Below are positions 54,748-63,948 of a DNA stretch of 64,000 bases, in pieces. The number at the start of each line of letters is the position of its first letter. The first letter of the stretch is position 1. The stretch is taken from positions 25,001 through 89,000 of the forward strand of contig JAJXYC010000012.1 of assembly GCA_021780815.1 (NCBI GenBank), given 5' to 3'. The notes under the pieces were generated by a model, which saw only the letters and a list, made by a program, of their open reading frames with translations, was not told the origin of the DNA and searched no databases. Source of the stretch: Bacteroidota bacterium. Lineage in GTDB: Bacteria; Bacteroidota; Ignavibacteria; Kapaibacteriales; UBA2268. The translations under genes were made by a program, and so were the position numbers.

Positions 54748-56097
54748 ATGCTCATATTAAAATTTGGTGGGACCTCTGTAAAAGACGCAAATGCAATGAA
54801 CCGTGTTTTAGATATAATTTCTAAAAGTCAAGAAACCCAGCTTGTAGTTTTATCTGCTTGTTCAGGAATAACAGATAAGTTGCTCACATTACCGCACTAT
54901 GCGGTAAATAATAATAAAATTGCTTTATACGACACATTAGAATTTATTCAGTACCATCATTTAAATGTATTTAATGATTTAATTGCTTCGGATAATGAAT
55001 ATTATCTATTAGGGAAAAAGGCAATTGAATCTTTATTAGAAGAACTGTATAAATTTACGGAAAGTATCCTTTTTTTAAAAGAAAGTACACCAAAATCATT
55101 AGCAAGAATTGTAAGTTTTGGGGAATTACTATCTACAACTATTTTCCATTATTTTTTAAATTCAAAAAAGATAAACAACGTTTGGTTAGATGCACGTTAT
55201 TTGCTGAAAACAGATAGTAATTTTCAAAGTGCAAAAGTAAATTTTGAAGAAAGTTCAAAATTTATACAAAAAATTTATAGCAAGGATTTAATTCAAGGTA
55301 GCAAATTAGCAATAACACAAGGTTTTATAGGCGCTGATGAATTGGGAAATACAACAACACTTGGTAGAGGTGGTTCAGATTATTCAGCAGCCATTTTCGG
55401 CAAGTTATTTAATTCTAATGAAGTACAAATATGGACTGATGTGAATGGTATTTTGACTACTGATCCTCGTGAAGTTGAAGATGTAAGAACTATTCCAGTA
55501 ATGGAATTTGATGAAGTTCGTACATTATCTTATTTGGGAGCGAAAGTGTTACATCCTCAAACGCTTATTCCTGCCGTTGAAAGTTCTATCCCAATAAAAG
55601 TTTTAAATAGTATGGATGCAACGCAACAGGGGACATTAATTGTTAATAGAATAATTGAAGAAAAGCCAGTTCTACATTCAGTTGTGAAAACTGATGCTGT
55701 TAAGATAATTTTTCCTTTAACTCAATACGATAATTTTGTGCATAAAGCACTTGAAATACTTAATGTTTTTGAAAAAAGTAAAACTACAATTTTTTTCATC
55801 AGTATTTTGCCTGATGCTCTTACGATTTGGTTTGCTCACTCCTGTAATATTTTAAACGATTTGGATAAGTTGTTTCATTCTACTTTCTTCGATTTGGATT
55901 TATCATTAAGTTTAATTACGCTTGTTGGGATTAATCTCGAAAAATTAGCAATAAAGAAATTCTTTGAAGAAATGGAAATCACGGATTATAGTATTGTCAG
56001 CAATTCTTCTTCAAACAATATAATCTTATCTTCAAGTAGAAATAAGGCAAAGGAATTAATGAAAGTTGCCAACGAATTAGTTGTTAAATATTTATAA
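54748..56097 (+). CDS. lysC: Aspartate kinase
   Basis: The 449-residue enzyme phosphorylates aspartate, the first step toward Lys, Thr and Met. It begins MLILKFGGTSVKDANAM (catalytic Lys5), and has TTTLGRGGSDYSAAIFGKLF, EVQIWTDVNGILTTDPREV and FDEVRTLSYLGAKVLHPQTLIPA. The C-terminal 150 residues form two ACT-type regulatory domains, fairly divergent. No homoserine dehydrogenase domain is fused. Length fits monofunctional LysC-type enzymes. Confidence 0.94.
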   Translation: MLILKFGGTSVKDANAMNRVLDIISKSQETQLVVLSACSGITDKLLTLPHYAVNNNKIALYDTLEFIQYHHLNVFNDLIASDNEYYLLGKKAIESLLEELYKFTESILFLKESTPKSLARIVSFGELLSTTIFHYFLNSKKINNVWLDARYLLKTDSNFQSAKVNFEESSKFIQKIYSKDLIQGSKLAITQGFIGADELGNTTTLGRGGSDYSAAIFGKLFNSNEVQIWTDVNGILTTDPREVEDVRTIPVMEFDEVRTLSYLGAKVLHPQTLIPAVESSIPIKVLNSMDATQQGTLIVNRIIEEKPVLHSVVKTDAVKIIFPLTQYDNFVHKALEILNVFEKSKTTIFFISILPDALTIWFAHSCNILNDLDKLFHSTFFDLDLSLSLITLVGINLEKLAIKKFFEEMEITDYSIVSNSSSNNIILSSSRNKAKELMKVANELVVKYL

Positions 56098-56137
56098 AAA
56101 AATCTTACTACACAAGTATATAGTAAGATTTTTTTTA
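56096..56137 (+). terminator. Bidirectional intrinsic terminator
   Basis: AAAAAAATCTTACTA pairs with TAGTAAGATTTTTTT around a 10-nt loop between the convergent lysC and 56164 genes. The A and T runs serve both strands. Confidence 0.85.
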
Positions 56138-56163
56138 TAGTAATTAAATTTTTAAATACATAA

Positions 56164-57426
56164 TCAAGTTTTGAGAACTTTCTTTTTAGCAGCTGGGAAA
56201 AGGACATTATTTAAAATTAATCTATATCCGGGTGAATTTTTATGTAAACTTAAATCAGTGGGTGGGTCACCAACAAAATGCTGATAATCTTCTGGGTCAT
56301 GTCCACCGTACCAAACTAAAAAGCCTTTGCCAAAATTGGTGAGCAAATACTTAACTTCGTCAGTTCCTTCTTTTTCCCCTAATATAATTACATTCTTTTT
56401 GATGAATCTTTTATGAAATGCTGTTGTTTGTCCTAAAAATCCGTGAATGATATTAGCATGGTCTTGTGTAAGCATTGTAGGTATAGGGTCGTATTTTGCA
56501 GAAAAATCAAAAAGAGTAAAGAAATCACTTTCAGGTTTCAAATTATAAGGGTCTGGTCTTACATCAATATCAGAGAATTCATAAACATAAGGGTCTGTAA
56601 TAACTTTAAAATTCTCAAACACAAGTGTTTGAGAAAAGTCTAATTTTTGATTAGCATTTGGGTCAGGAGGATCGCCATCAAAAGGTACATCGCAAATATC
56701 AGTATTCATAGCCGCTAATGCAATATCCCAAGTATCCGTTGCACTACACATACCAAACATATAACCACCATTTGCTATAAATTCTTTCATCTTTTTCACT
56801 ACATCGAGTTTCATTTTGGATACTTTTTTGTATCCTAACTTGCGAGCCATATTTTCATTTATTGTAACTTGCTGAATATACCAGGGCTGATTTTGATAAT
56901 TAGCCCAGAATTTACCATATTGACCTGTAAAATCTTCGTGGTGAACATGTAGCCAATCAATATCTTTTAAATCACCACGTAAAACCTCTTCGTCCCAAAT
57001 AACTTTATATTTAATTTCAGCATATTCCAAAGCCATTCTAACGGCGTCGTCCCAAGGTTGTATGCCTGGTGTTACATACACTCCAATTCTCGGTGCTTTT
57101 TCTAAAACAACATCGTCCATATTAACATCATCTTTTTTTATCATTGCAACGATGCTTTCCGCTTCATCATCAGAAAGAATTTCAAATGAAACTCCACGAA
57201 TTCGTGCTTCGGCTATAAATTCTTGCGAGTAATCTGTCATAAACGAACCACTGCGGTAATTTAATAACCAATCTACTTTGTTGTGATTTGTGAGCTGCCA
57301 ATATATCAAGCCATAGGCTTTTAAATGGTCATTTTGTGCTAAATCCATTGGAATTAACACTCTGTTTGCAAACGAAGTTGCAATATTTATAGCAATTATG
57401 ATTGCTGTTAAAATTATTTTTCTCAT
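56164..57426 (-). CDS. Exported class I glutamine amidotransferase-like protein (often annotated asparagine synthetase B)
   Basis: The 420-residue protein has a signal peptide (cleavage near SFANR, residue 21). It resembles exported proteins of environmental bacteria that are often labelled asparagine synthetase B, a label not supported by its features. It starts RVLIPMDLAQNDHLKAYGLIYWQL and has a ThuA/GATase-like core with GVYVTPGIQPWDDAVRMAL and a nucleophile-elbow-like GGYMFGMCSATDTWDIAL, plus DYQHFVGDPPTDLSLHKNSPGYRLILNNVLFPAAK. The ATG at 57426 gives the signal peptide; the frame extends 20 codons further. Function unknown. Confidence 0.7.
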   Translation of the reverse strand: MRKIILTAIIIAINIATSFANRVLIPMDLAQNDHLKAYGLIYWQLTNHNKVDWLLNYRSGSFMTDYSQEFIAEARIRGVSFEILSDDEAESIVAMIKKDDVNMDDVVLEKAPRIGVYVTPGIQPWDDAVRMALEYAEIKYKVIWDEEVLRGDLKDIDWLHVHHEDFTGQYGKFWANYQNQPWYIQQVTINENMARKLGYKKVSKMKLDVVKKMKEFIANGGYMFGMCSATDTWDIALAAMNTDICDVPFDGDPPDPNANQKLDFSQTLVFENFKVITDPYVYEFSDIDVRPDPYNLKPESDFFTLFDFSAKYDPIPTMLTQDHANIIHGFLGQTTAFHKRFIKKNVIILGEKEGTDEVKYLLTNFGKGFLVWYGGHDPEDYQHFVGDPPTDLSLHKNSPGYRLILNNVLFPAAKKKVLKT

Positions 57427-57480
57427 TTTTGTAATTGATTCATTTTTAATATTAACGAATATATTTTCTATTAGTTTTAA

Positions 57481-58245
57481 ATGCAAATGCTTGTTTTAGT
57501 AATTGAATATGATGGGGCAAACTTTTCTGGTTGGCAAATTCAGCCAAATGCTCGTAGCGTGCAAGAAGAATTAGAAATTGCATTGTATAATCTCTATAAA
57601 GAACGTATTAATGTGGTTGGTTCTGGAAGAACTGATGCGGGAGTCCATGCTTTTGGGCAAGTTGCTTCTGCCGAAATAAAAAATGTTCTAATTCCCGAAA
57701 ATAAAATTATTAGAGCCTTAAATGCAAAATTACCTGATTGTATTAAAATAATTAATGCAAAATATTTCCCTTTTAAATTTCATGCAAGATTTGATGCTGT
57801 TGAAAGAGAGTATGTGTATTTTCTGTCTAACGATGTTTCTGTTTTTAAACGGAATTATGTTTCAATTTACCCATTGCCATTTGACAAGCAAAAATTATTT
57901 GAAATTGCACCAACATTTATTGGAATAAAAGATTTTACAACTCTTTCTAAAATTAACGAAGACATACATAATAATATTTGCAATGTGACAGTTTCGGAAT
58001 GGAAAGAAAATAAAGATGGCGAAATGGTTTATAGAATTCGTGCAAATCATTTTTTGTATGGAATGGTTCGGGCAGTCGTTGGAATTATGCTCGATTACGC
58101 CAGAGGTAAACGTAGCAGAGAAGAAATACAAGAAGCAATTCAGAAGAAAGAACGAAATTTGGCATCAGCCTTTGCACCCCCACAAGGTTTATTTTTATCT
58201 CGAGTATTTTACAATGAAGAAATAAATCAAATTTTATATAAATAA
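57481..58245 (+). CDS. truA: tRNA pseudouridine(38-40) synthase TruA
   Basis: The 254-residue enzyme starts LVIEYDGANFSGWQIQPNARSVQEELE and contains GSGRTDAGVHAFGQVA with catalytic Asp52. It continues with NAKLPDCIKIINAKYFPFKFHARFDAVEREYVYFL and FLYGMVRAVVGIMLDYARGK. It modifies the anticodon arm of tRNAs. Second-codon start at 57487 is also possible. It is divergent from the amidotransferase-like gene and convergent with the TonB receptor. Confidence 0.96.
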   Translation: MQMLVLVIEYDGANFSGWQIQPNARSVQEELEIALYNLYKERINVVGSGRTDAGVHAFGQVASAEIKNVLIPENKIIRALNAKLPDCIKIINAKYFPFKFHARFDAVEREYVYFLSNDVSVFKRNYVSIYPLPFDKQKLFEIAPTFIGIKDFTTLSKINEDIHNNICNVTVSEWKENKDGEMVYRIRANHFLYGMVRAVVGIMLDYARGKRSREEIQEAIQKKERNLASAFAPPQGLFLSRVFYNEEINQILYK

Positions 58246-58247
58246 CA

Positions 58248-58297
58248 TACCCAACTTCTGTTTTGTGAGTTAATTATTAAAATCAAAAGTTGGGTAT
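58248..58297. terminator. Weak hairpin between convergent genes
   Basis: ATACCCAACTT and AAGTTGGGTAT form a perfect 11-bp stem around a 28-nt loop. No T run follows on either strand, so its action as a terminator is uncertain. Confidence 0.4.
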
Positions 58298-58309
58298 TGA
58301 AAGGAATCC

Positions 58310-60607
58310 TTAAATCATAAATTTTGCGCCGATAAAGACCGACCGTGGCAAACTTGGTCCATAAATATAATCAGCATCACGGAATTCGCCTTTATCAAAA
58401 TCATTTTGATAACTATTAAATACATTTTGAATACCAGTTGAAATTTCAAATGTTTTTTGTTGTTCCAAATAAATATCATAATTGAATTTTACTGTTAAAT
58501 CAAAGAAAGGATTTGTAACTTTTGCTACATCTTCCGAGATATAACCAGCATAATGTTTGACAAGCATAGAGCCTGTATAAGTTCCTGATAAAGATATGTT
58601 GAAAGATTTTAATAAAGAATAGTAGGCAGTAAAGTATCCATAATTGTCAGGTGTTCTAAACATCTTTTTTTCTGGGGCGATATTTGGGTTATCGCTCCAC
58701 TTTTGTTCTTGTAAATAATTACTTTGTTGCACAGTAAAACCAATTTGTAATTGGAACGATTCAATAGGGACTAATTTAAGTTCCAAATTAATACCTGCAA
58801 CTAATGCACCATCATTGCTATTTTTTCTTTCTAATAAAAGATTACCCAAAGAATCTTTGCCTATGGTTTGAATAACAAAAGCATTATTTAACTTTGTATA
58901 AAATCCTTCAACTAAAATATTACCATCACCGAGGATATTGCTAAAATAATAATCGAAAGAAGTGCTAAAACTATTTGATTTTTCAGGGCTTAATCCAGGC
59001 TGATTGCTTAGGATGTAAACGGCACCATTAACTGCTCCTTTATGTAAATCTTCGTCAAAGATTTGAGGGACACGGTATCCGCTGGAATAACTTGCTCTAA
59101 AGTTTAAATTATCTAATAAACTATATCTTAAATTTATTCTAGGACTAACAATTAAATTATTTACCAGATTATGTTTATCCAGTCTTAACCCAAACAAAAA
59201 AGTTAGTTCTTTGCTTTCCCATTCATTTTCAGCAAAGATACTTTCAATGTTGATGGTTTGGTTAATAGTCCGTTGATAACCTAACATATTATCGTTAAGT
59301 TCATCATAACTATATTCAGAGCCTAAAGTGAAAATTGAAGGCAAAAATAACAATGTGTCGATTTGATAAGAGTATTGAATCCCAGTTAGAGACGTTTTTC
59401 CCGATGTCGCACCGAAAGCATTAGGGTTTTGCTGTGCTCCATAATAAGAAGTTCGGTCAATTATTTGAGCAGATGAGTAGAACTCAATTTTATGTTTTAA
59501 ATTAGTGGAAAAATAGTCGTATTTTAAACTTGCAGTATTAATATTATTGTCTGCTTGTTCAGTAATATCAGTCATTTGTGGGGGGAGATTAAATTTATTC
59601 CCACCCCTACGGAATTCACCTAAATTGTAATAATCTAATGTTATTTTATTGTAGCTGTTAATTTTAAAGTAACTTGAAAATCCCAAATTTTTGGCAGTTA
59701 TTTTCCCAATTTCAGAAAATCCATCGCCATTGTCATCAAAAGGCGATCTTTGCCTCGAAGATGCAAATAAATATGCTCCATATTGTCTATTTTCTGAAAC
59801 AATTGAAGCATTAAGGAAAGTGTTTATATCTGGCTCTTTCCCATCAATAAAATCGGTAACATTAGAAACTGTCAAGGAATTTGTTGTAGGCTCTTTTGTG
59901 ATAACATTGATAACGCCGGCAACAGCATTAGAACCAAATAAAGCCGACCCTCCACCTCTTAAAACTTCAACTCTTTCTATCATATTAGTCGGTATTTGCT
60001 CAATTATATATACACTACCGAGTGAACTTATAATTGGTCTATTATTAATTAATATCTGAGAATAAGAGCCATCAAGACCATTTATACGAACTTGCTGGAA
60101 TCCACAATTTTGACAATTTGTTTCCACTCTTAAACCGGGTTCATAACTTAATCCTTGTGATAAACATACTGCATTGCTATTTTCTAACTTTGTTGGACTT
60201 ATTATTCCCACTATGGCAGGCGATGTTTTCCTGTTTGTTTCGTTTTTGTCTGCTGTAACTACAATACTTTCAGTTAAAATTGGATCTTCTTCTTCTTCAA
60301 TATTTATTTCAAGGGTGCTATCTTTCGATAAATTAATTTCTTTTTCAAAGGGTTTATATCCTAAACCTGTTATTTTTAAAGTATGTGTCCCAATGGGTAA
60401 ATTTTTTAAATAATAATGTCCACTTTTATCTGTTGTTGTCCCAAAACTTGTACCTTTCAAATAAACGTTAATAAAAGGGATATGCTCTTTGGTCTTCTTG
60501 TCAATTACATGACCAAAAACATTAGCATCTGTATTTGTATTTGCAAGTACAGAACTAATTAAGAAAAAATAAATGAATAAAATAATAAAATAATTTTTGT
60601 GGTTCAT
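58310..60607 (-). CDS. TonB-dependent outer-membrane receptor
   Basis: The 765-residue protein has a signal peptide (residues 1-22), a CarboxypepD_reg-like domain (NVFGHVIDKKTKEHIPFINVYLKGTSFGTTTDKSGHYYLKNLPIGTHTLKITGLGYKPFE), a plug domain (residues about 110-225, with VCLSQGLSYEPGLRVETNCQNCGFQQVRINGLDGSYSQILINNRP and IERVEVLRGGGSALFGSNAVAGVINVITK) and a 22-strand barrel ending with a C-terminal aromatic strand (RSVFIGAKFMI). The NCQNC pair in the plug is often seen in receptors for copper, heme or vitamin-type ligands in this phylum. It is 119 nt downstream of a His/Cys-rich small protein gene on the same strand, which suggests metal uptake. Confidence 0.92.
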   Translation of the reverse strand: MNHKNYFIILFIYFFLISSVLANTNTDANVFGHVIDKKTKEHIPFINVYLKGTSFGTTTDKSGHYYLKNLPIGTHTLKITGLGYKPFEKEINLSKDSTLEINIEEEEDPILTESIVVTADKNETNRKTSPAIVGIISPTKLENSNAVCLSQGLSYEPGLRVETNCQNCGFQQVRINGLDGSYSQILINNRPIISSLGSVYIIEQIPTNMIERVEVLRGGGSALFGSNAVAGVINVITKEPTTNSLTVSNVTDFIDGKEPDINTFLNASIVSENRQYGAYLFASSRQRSPFDDNGDGFSEIGKITAKNLGFSSYFKINSYNKITLDYYNLGEFRRGGNKFNLPPQMTDITEQADNNINTASLKYDYFSTNLKHKIEFYSSAQIIDRTSYYGAQQNPNAFGATSGKTSLTGIQYSYQIDTLLFLPSIFTLGSEYSYDELNDNMLGYQRTINQTINIESIFAENEWESKELTFLFGLRLDKHNLVNNLIVSPRINLRYSLLDNLNFRASYSSGYRVPQIFDEDLHKGAVNGAVYILSNQPGLSPEKSNSFSTSFDYYFSNILGDGNILVEGFYTKLNNAFVIQTIGKDSLGNLLLERKNSNDGALVAGINLELKLVPIESFQLQIGFTVQQSNYLQEQKWSDNPNIAPEKKMFRTPDNYGYFTAYYSLLKSFNISLSGTYTGSMLVKHYAGYISEDVAKVTNPFFDLTVKFNYDIYLEQQKTFEISTGIQNVFNSYQNDFDKGEFRDADYIYGPSLPRSVFIGAKFMI

Positions 60608-60726
60608 AATAGAATTTTCCTATGTTATTAAATTGATAATTAATATTTTACATTTTACTATGCTAAAATAGTCTAATGATTAGATATAGAATATTTGATT
60701 GAACAAACGGTTAAAATAAAATACTT

Positions 60727-61113
60727 TTATAGAATTGGTAATGGAGGCGATTTATTAAATAAAAATGGTAAAATAAGGAAATTTTTAATTTTTATATTTA
60801 AGTTTTCAAATTTCTTTTGTTTAAATATCAATGAGAGATGTAGAAAATATAAAATAGCAATAAAATCAAACAAACTTAGAAAAACACAAATTATACATTT
60901 GTCATTATCTTCTGTATGGTTTGTCAAATATACTTTTGCTAAAGAAATGTTTTGATTAAAAGTATTTGATTGATGAATTAAAGATGTGGAAGGATTTTTT
61001 TTTACATTATGATGATGAAAATTTGGAATAAATTCAGATGAAATAATGTTTAAAATTAATGTAACTGATATTAAAAATGTTAATAATGTATTCTTTGAAA
61101 TAATTTTCATCAT
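60727..61113 (-). CDS. Small His/Cys-containing membrane protein upstream of the TonB receptor
   Basis: The 128-residue protein has an N-terminal hydrophobic segment (residues 7-27), a periplasmic part with HHH at 33-35 and single His residues at about 47 and 66, a CIIC motif (Cys73, Cys76), and a second membrane segment (about 74-97). Such small His/Cys proteins (DUF2946-like in character) often sit next to metal-related TonB receptors. It is probably co-transcribed with the receptor downstream. No strong ribosome binding site is seen; the second codon is also ATG. Confidence 0.6.
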   Translation of the reverse strand: MMKIISKNTLLTFLISVTLILNIISSEFIPNFHHHNVKKNPSTSLIHQSNTFNQNISLAKVYLTNHTEDNDKCIICVFLSLFDFIAILYFLHLSLIFKQKKFENLNIKIKNFLILPFLFNKSPPLPIL

Positions 61114-61270
61114 AACAACTTTGAAACGTTGTTTGATGCATAATATTTTAGGTGTAAATAAAGAAATAATTATGCAACATTAAATTTATGTTTTTTTACA
61201 GATTACTTATACGAAATATTTGCTAATTTTGTTACTTAATGATTGAATAAATTAAAATATTGGTGTTTTT

Positions 61271-61609
61271 GTGGATATAGAAGAGATTATAAATTATTGT
61301 CTATTAAAACCTGATGTAGAACAAGATTTTCCTTTTGGTCCGGAGACAATTGTTTTTAAAATTAAAGGCAAGATATTTTTACTATTACCTCTTGATAGTG
61401 ATATTTTGCAATTTAATGTTAAATGTGAGCCTGATAGAGCCATTGATTTAAGAGAAAGATATAGTTGTATTGTGGCTGGTTACCATATGAATAAAAAACA
61501 CTGGAATACAGTTATTTTAGATGGTTCCATTAGCAATCAATTAGTTAAAGAGATGATTGACCAATCATACTCTTTGGTAGGTCAATCTAGAAAAAACAAA
61601 AAATTATAA
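61271..61609 (+). CDS. MmcQ/YjbR family protein
   Basis: The 112-residue protein reads DIEEIINYCLLKPDVEQDFPFGPETIVFKIKGKIFLLL, then NVKCEPDRAIDLRERYSCIVAGYHMNKKHWNTVILDG, then VKEMIDQSYSLV, all standard for the MmcQ/YjbR (DUF419) fold, which has a CyaY-like structure and may bind DNA. GTG start without a clear ribosome binding site. Function in the cell is not settled. Confidence 0.88.
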   Translation: MDIEEIINYCLLKPDVEQDFPFGPETIVFKIKGKIFLLLPLDSDILQFNVKCEPDRAIDLRERYSCIVAGYHMNKKHWNTVILDGSISNQLVKEMIDQSYSLVGQSRKNKKL

Positions 61610-61628
61610 AAAAACAAAATACTTGTTT

Positions 61629-63812
61629 CTAATAATTAATAAGATTAAACAAATCATTGTAAATTTTGTTTTCTGTTGGTAGCACATCATATTCATATTC
61701 AGGGGCGTAAGGAATATGTGAATCTTTGGCTGTGCTTCTCATAACAGGAGCATCAAGATATTTGAAAGCTTCAAAATTAATAGTTGCGGCGATTTCAGCA
61801 CCAAAACCTAAAGTTAAAGTATCTTCATGGGCAATAAGCAAGCGATTAGTCTTTTTCAAAGAATTTAAAACTAATTCTTTATCCCAAGGAATAATTGTCC
61901 TTAGATCAATTAATTCAATAGATTTGCCTGTATCTTTTTCAATTTTTTTAATTGCATTTAAAGAATCTTTAATAGTTAAACCATAAGAAACTAAAGTTGC
62001 ATCATTACCTTGCTTGATAATACGAGCTTTTCCAAAAGGAAGGAGGAAGTTTTCGTCAGGTTCGTAAGTAGAAGAATAAGGCAAACGGTAAAGCCCTTTA
62101 TGTTCGAGAAATATAACGGGGTCTTGCAATCTACAAGCAGTTTTAAGCAACCCTTTGGCTTCTGCGGCAGTGCTTGGATACGCAATTAAAAGACCTGGTA
62201 TATGAGCAAAGAAACTTTCAATATTTTGAGAATGGTAAAGACCGCCGTGTATATAGCCACCTACTGCAACACGAATTACAATAGGTGCAGACCAATGTCC
62301 GTCTGACCGGTACCTTAAAGTTGCAAGTTCATCTCTAATTTGCATAAACGCAGGCCAGATATAATCGCCAAATTGAATTTCGACAACGGGTTTATAACCT
62401 TTTACAGCCATACCTATTGCAGTTCCGATAATAGAAGCTTCGGCAAGAGGAGAATTAAAAACACGTTGTTTCCCAAATTTATTTGTTAATCCTTTCGTTG
62501 CAGTAAAAACGCCTCCTTTGGGGTCAGCAATATCTTCTCCATATATTACCATTTTAGGATTAAATTGCATCTCTTCATGTAAAGCATGGTTAATTGCATC
62601 TACCATTACAACTTTATTTTCTGTGTCTTGGATAACAAATTCAGAATAATTTAAATTTTGAGTTTCCGAAGGTGCAAATATATGTTTTGTGGAATCCATA
62701 GGGTTCGGTGAAGGGCGGGTAATTGCCCAATCTGCTGCACTATTGATTTCAACAACAATTTTTTGATGCAAATTATTAATTTCTTCTTGCGAGACAATTT
62801 TATTTTCTAATAGATATTGAGATAAATTTTTTATTGGATCTTTTGTTCCAAAGGCTTTTTCTAATTCTTCTTTGGAACGATATTTTTTCTGGTCATCGCT
62901 TGAAGAATGGGCAATTAAGCGTTCTACTTTGGAATGCAACAAAGCAGGTCCGTTGCCACTTCGGATATAATCAACAGCTTTTTTAGCGGCGAGATAACTT
63001 TCAAAGAAGTTTGAGCCGTCATAAGTAATCATTTTTAAATTTGAATATGCACAAAAAGAATGAGTAACATTACTGCCACTTGATTGTATTTCTCTTGGTA
63101 CAGAAATTGCATAGCCATTATCTTGAATATGGAATAGAACAGACAATTTTTCACGAGATGCCCAATTTACCGCTTCATAAAATTCACCTTGTGAGGTAGT
63201 GCCTTCACCAGATGAAACATAAGTAATTTCGTCTGTCCCATCTTTTTTTGTGGCTAAGGCTGTGCCTACTGCATTTAAATATTGAGTGCCAGTGGGTGAT
63301 GATTGTGTAGGTAAATTTAAATCTTTATGTCCATAATGACCGGGCATTTGCCGACCGCCAGTTGCCGGGTCTTCGGGTTTACCAAAAGTAAGTAAAAAAT
63401 AATCCTTTGGTGTATAACCTAATGTGTAAACAAAAGCTAAATCACGATAGTAAGTCCACCCCCAGTCTTTTTTAGGGATTAAATTCATTGCAATTGCAAC
63501 TTGTGTCCCTTCATGACCACTACCTCCGATATGAAAAAACGATTTACCTTGCTTAACTAACATCAAATGTTTCTCATCTGTATAACGTGCTTGCATCATC
63601 ATCTTTAAAGCATAAAGCATCTGTTCTTTGGTTAAATTAAGCTCGTTATGAATTAAATTATTTTTGGAATTTGGAGTAATTTGTATATTTTCTACCGAGA
63701 CTCCTTTGCCTATAATTTCTTCAAATTTATTAGTATCTGCTCCTTCTTCAATGTTATTTAGAATTTCCTTTTTAGATTTATTTTCAAAATTAGTGCTAAT
63801 TGATTTTGTCAT
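61629..63812 (-). CDS. Fused alpha-beta E1 component of a 2-oxoacid dehydrogenase
   Basis: The 727-residue protein joins the alpha and beta chains of thiamine-diphosphate dehydrogenases (branched-chain 2-oxoacid or pyruvate type). The alpha half (about residues 60-370) has GGSGHEGTQVA, GGRQMPGHYG and the ThDP motif GEGTTSQGEFYEAVNWASRE...DN (202-232). The beta half (about 395-727) has VIYGEDIADPKGGVFTATKGL, FNSPLAEASIIGTAIGMA and the PSTAAEAKGLL loop. Genes for E2 and E3 are not adjacent. In lineages of this group fused E1 enzymes are common. No strong ribosome binding site is seen near ATG 63812. Confidence 0.9.
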   Translation of the reverse strand: MTKSISTNFENKSKKEILNNIEEGADTNKFEEIIGKGVSVENIQITPNSKNNLIHNELNLTKEQMLYALKMMMQARYTDEKHLMLVKQGKSFFHIGGSGHEGTQVAIAMNLIPKKDWGWTYYRDLAFVYTLGYTPKDYFLLTFGKPEDPATGGRQMPGHYGHKDLNLPTQSSPTGTQYLNAVGTALATKKDGTDEITYVSSGEGTTSQGEFYEAVNWASREKLSVLFHIQDNGYAISVPREIQSSGSNVTHSFCAYSNLKMITYDGSNFFESYLAAKKAVDYIRSGNGPALLHSKVERLIAHSSSDDQKKYRSKEELEKAFGTKDPIKNLSQYLLENKIVSQEEINNLHQKIVVEINSAADWAITRPSPNPMDSTKHIFAPSETQNLNYSEFVIQDTENKVVMVDAINHALHEEMQFNPKMVIYGEDIADPKGGVFTATKGLTNKFGKQRVFNSPLAEASIIGTAIGMAVKGYKPVVEIQFGDYIWPAFMQIRDELATLRYRSDGHWSAPIVIRVAVGGYIHGGLYHSQNIESFFAHIPGLLIAYPSTAAEAKGLLKTACRLQDPVIFLEHKGLYRLPYSSTYEPDENFLLPFGKARIIKQGNDATLVSYGLTIKDSLNAIKKIEKDTGKSIELIDLRTIIPWDKELVLNSLKKTNRLLIAHEDTLTLGFGAEIAATINFEAFKYLDAPVMRSTAKDSHIPYAPEYEYDVLPTENKIYNDLFNLINY

Positions 63813-63948
63813 AATATTACTTATTTATATTTTTGAATTTGTTAAAATATAAAAACATTAAACGTTTATTTTTAGTTTTTATTAAAAAATTATTTTACTT
63901 TGCATAAAACAGTATTTGCAGTTAATTATTAAAGGATTTAAAGAGAAA

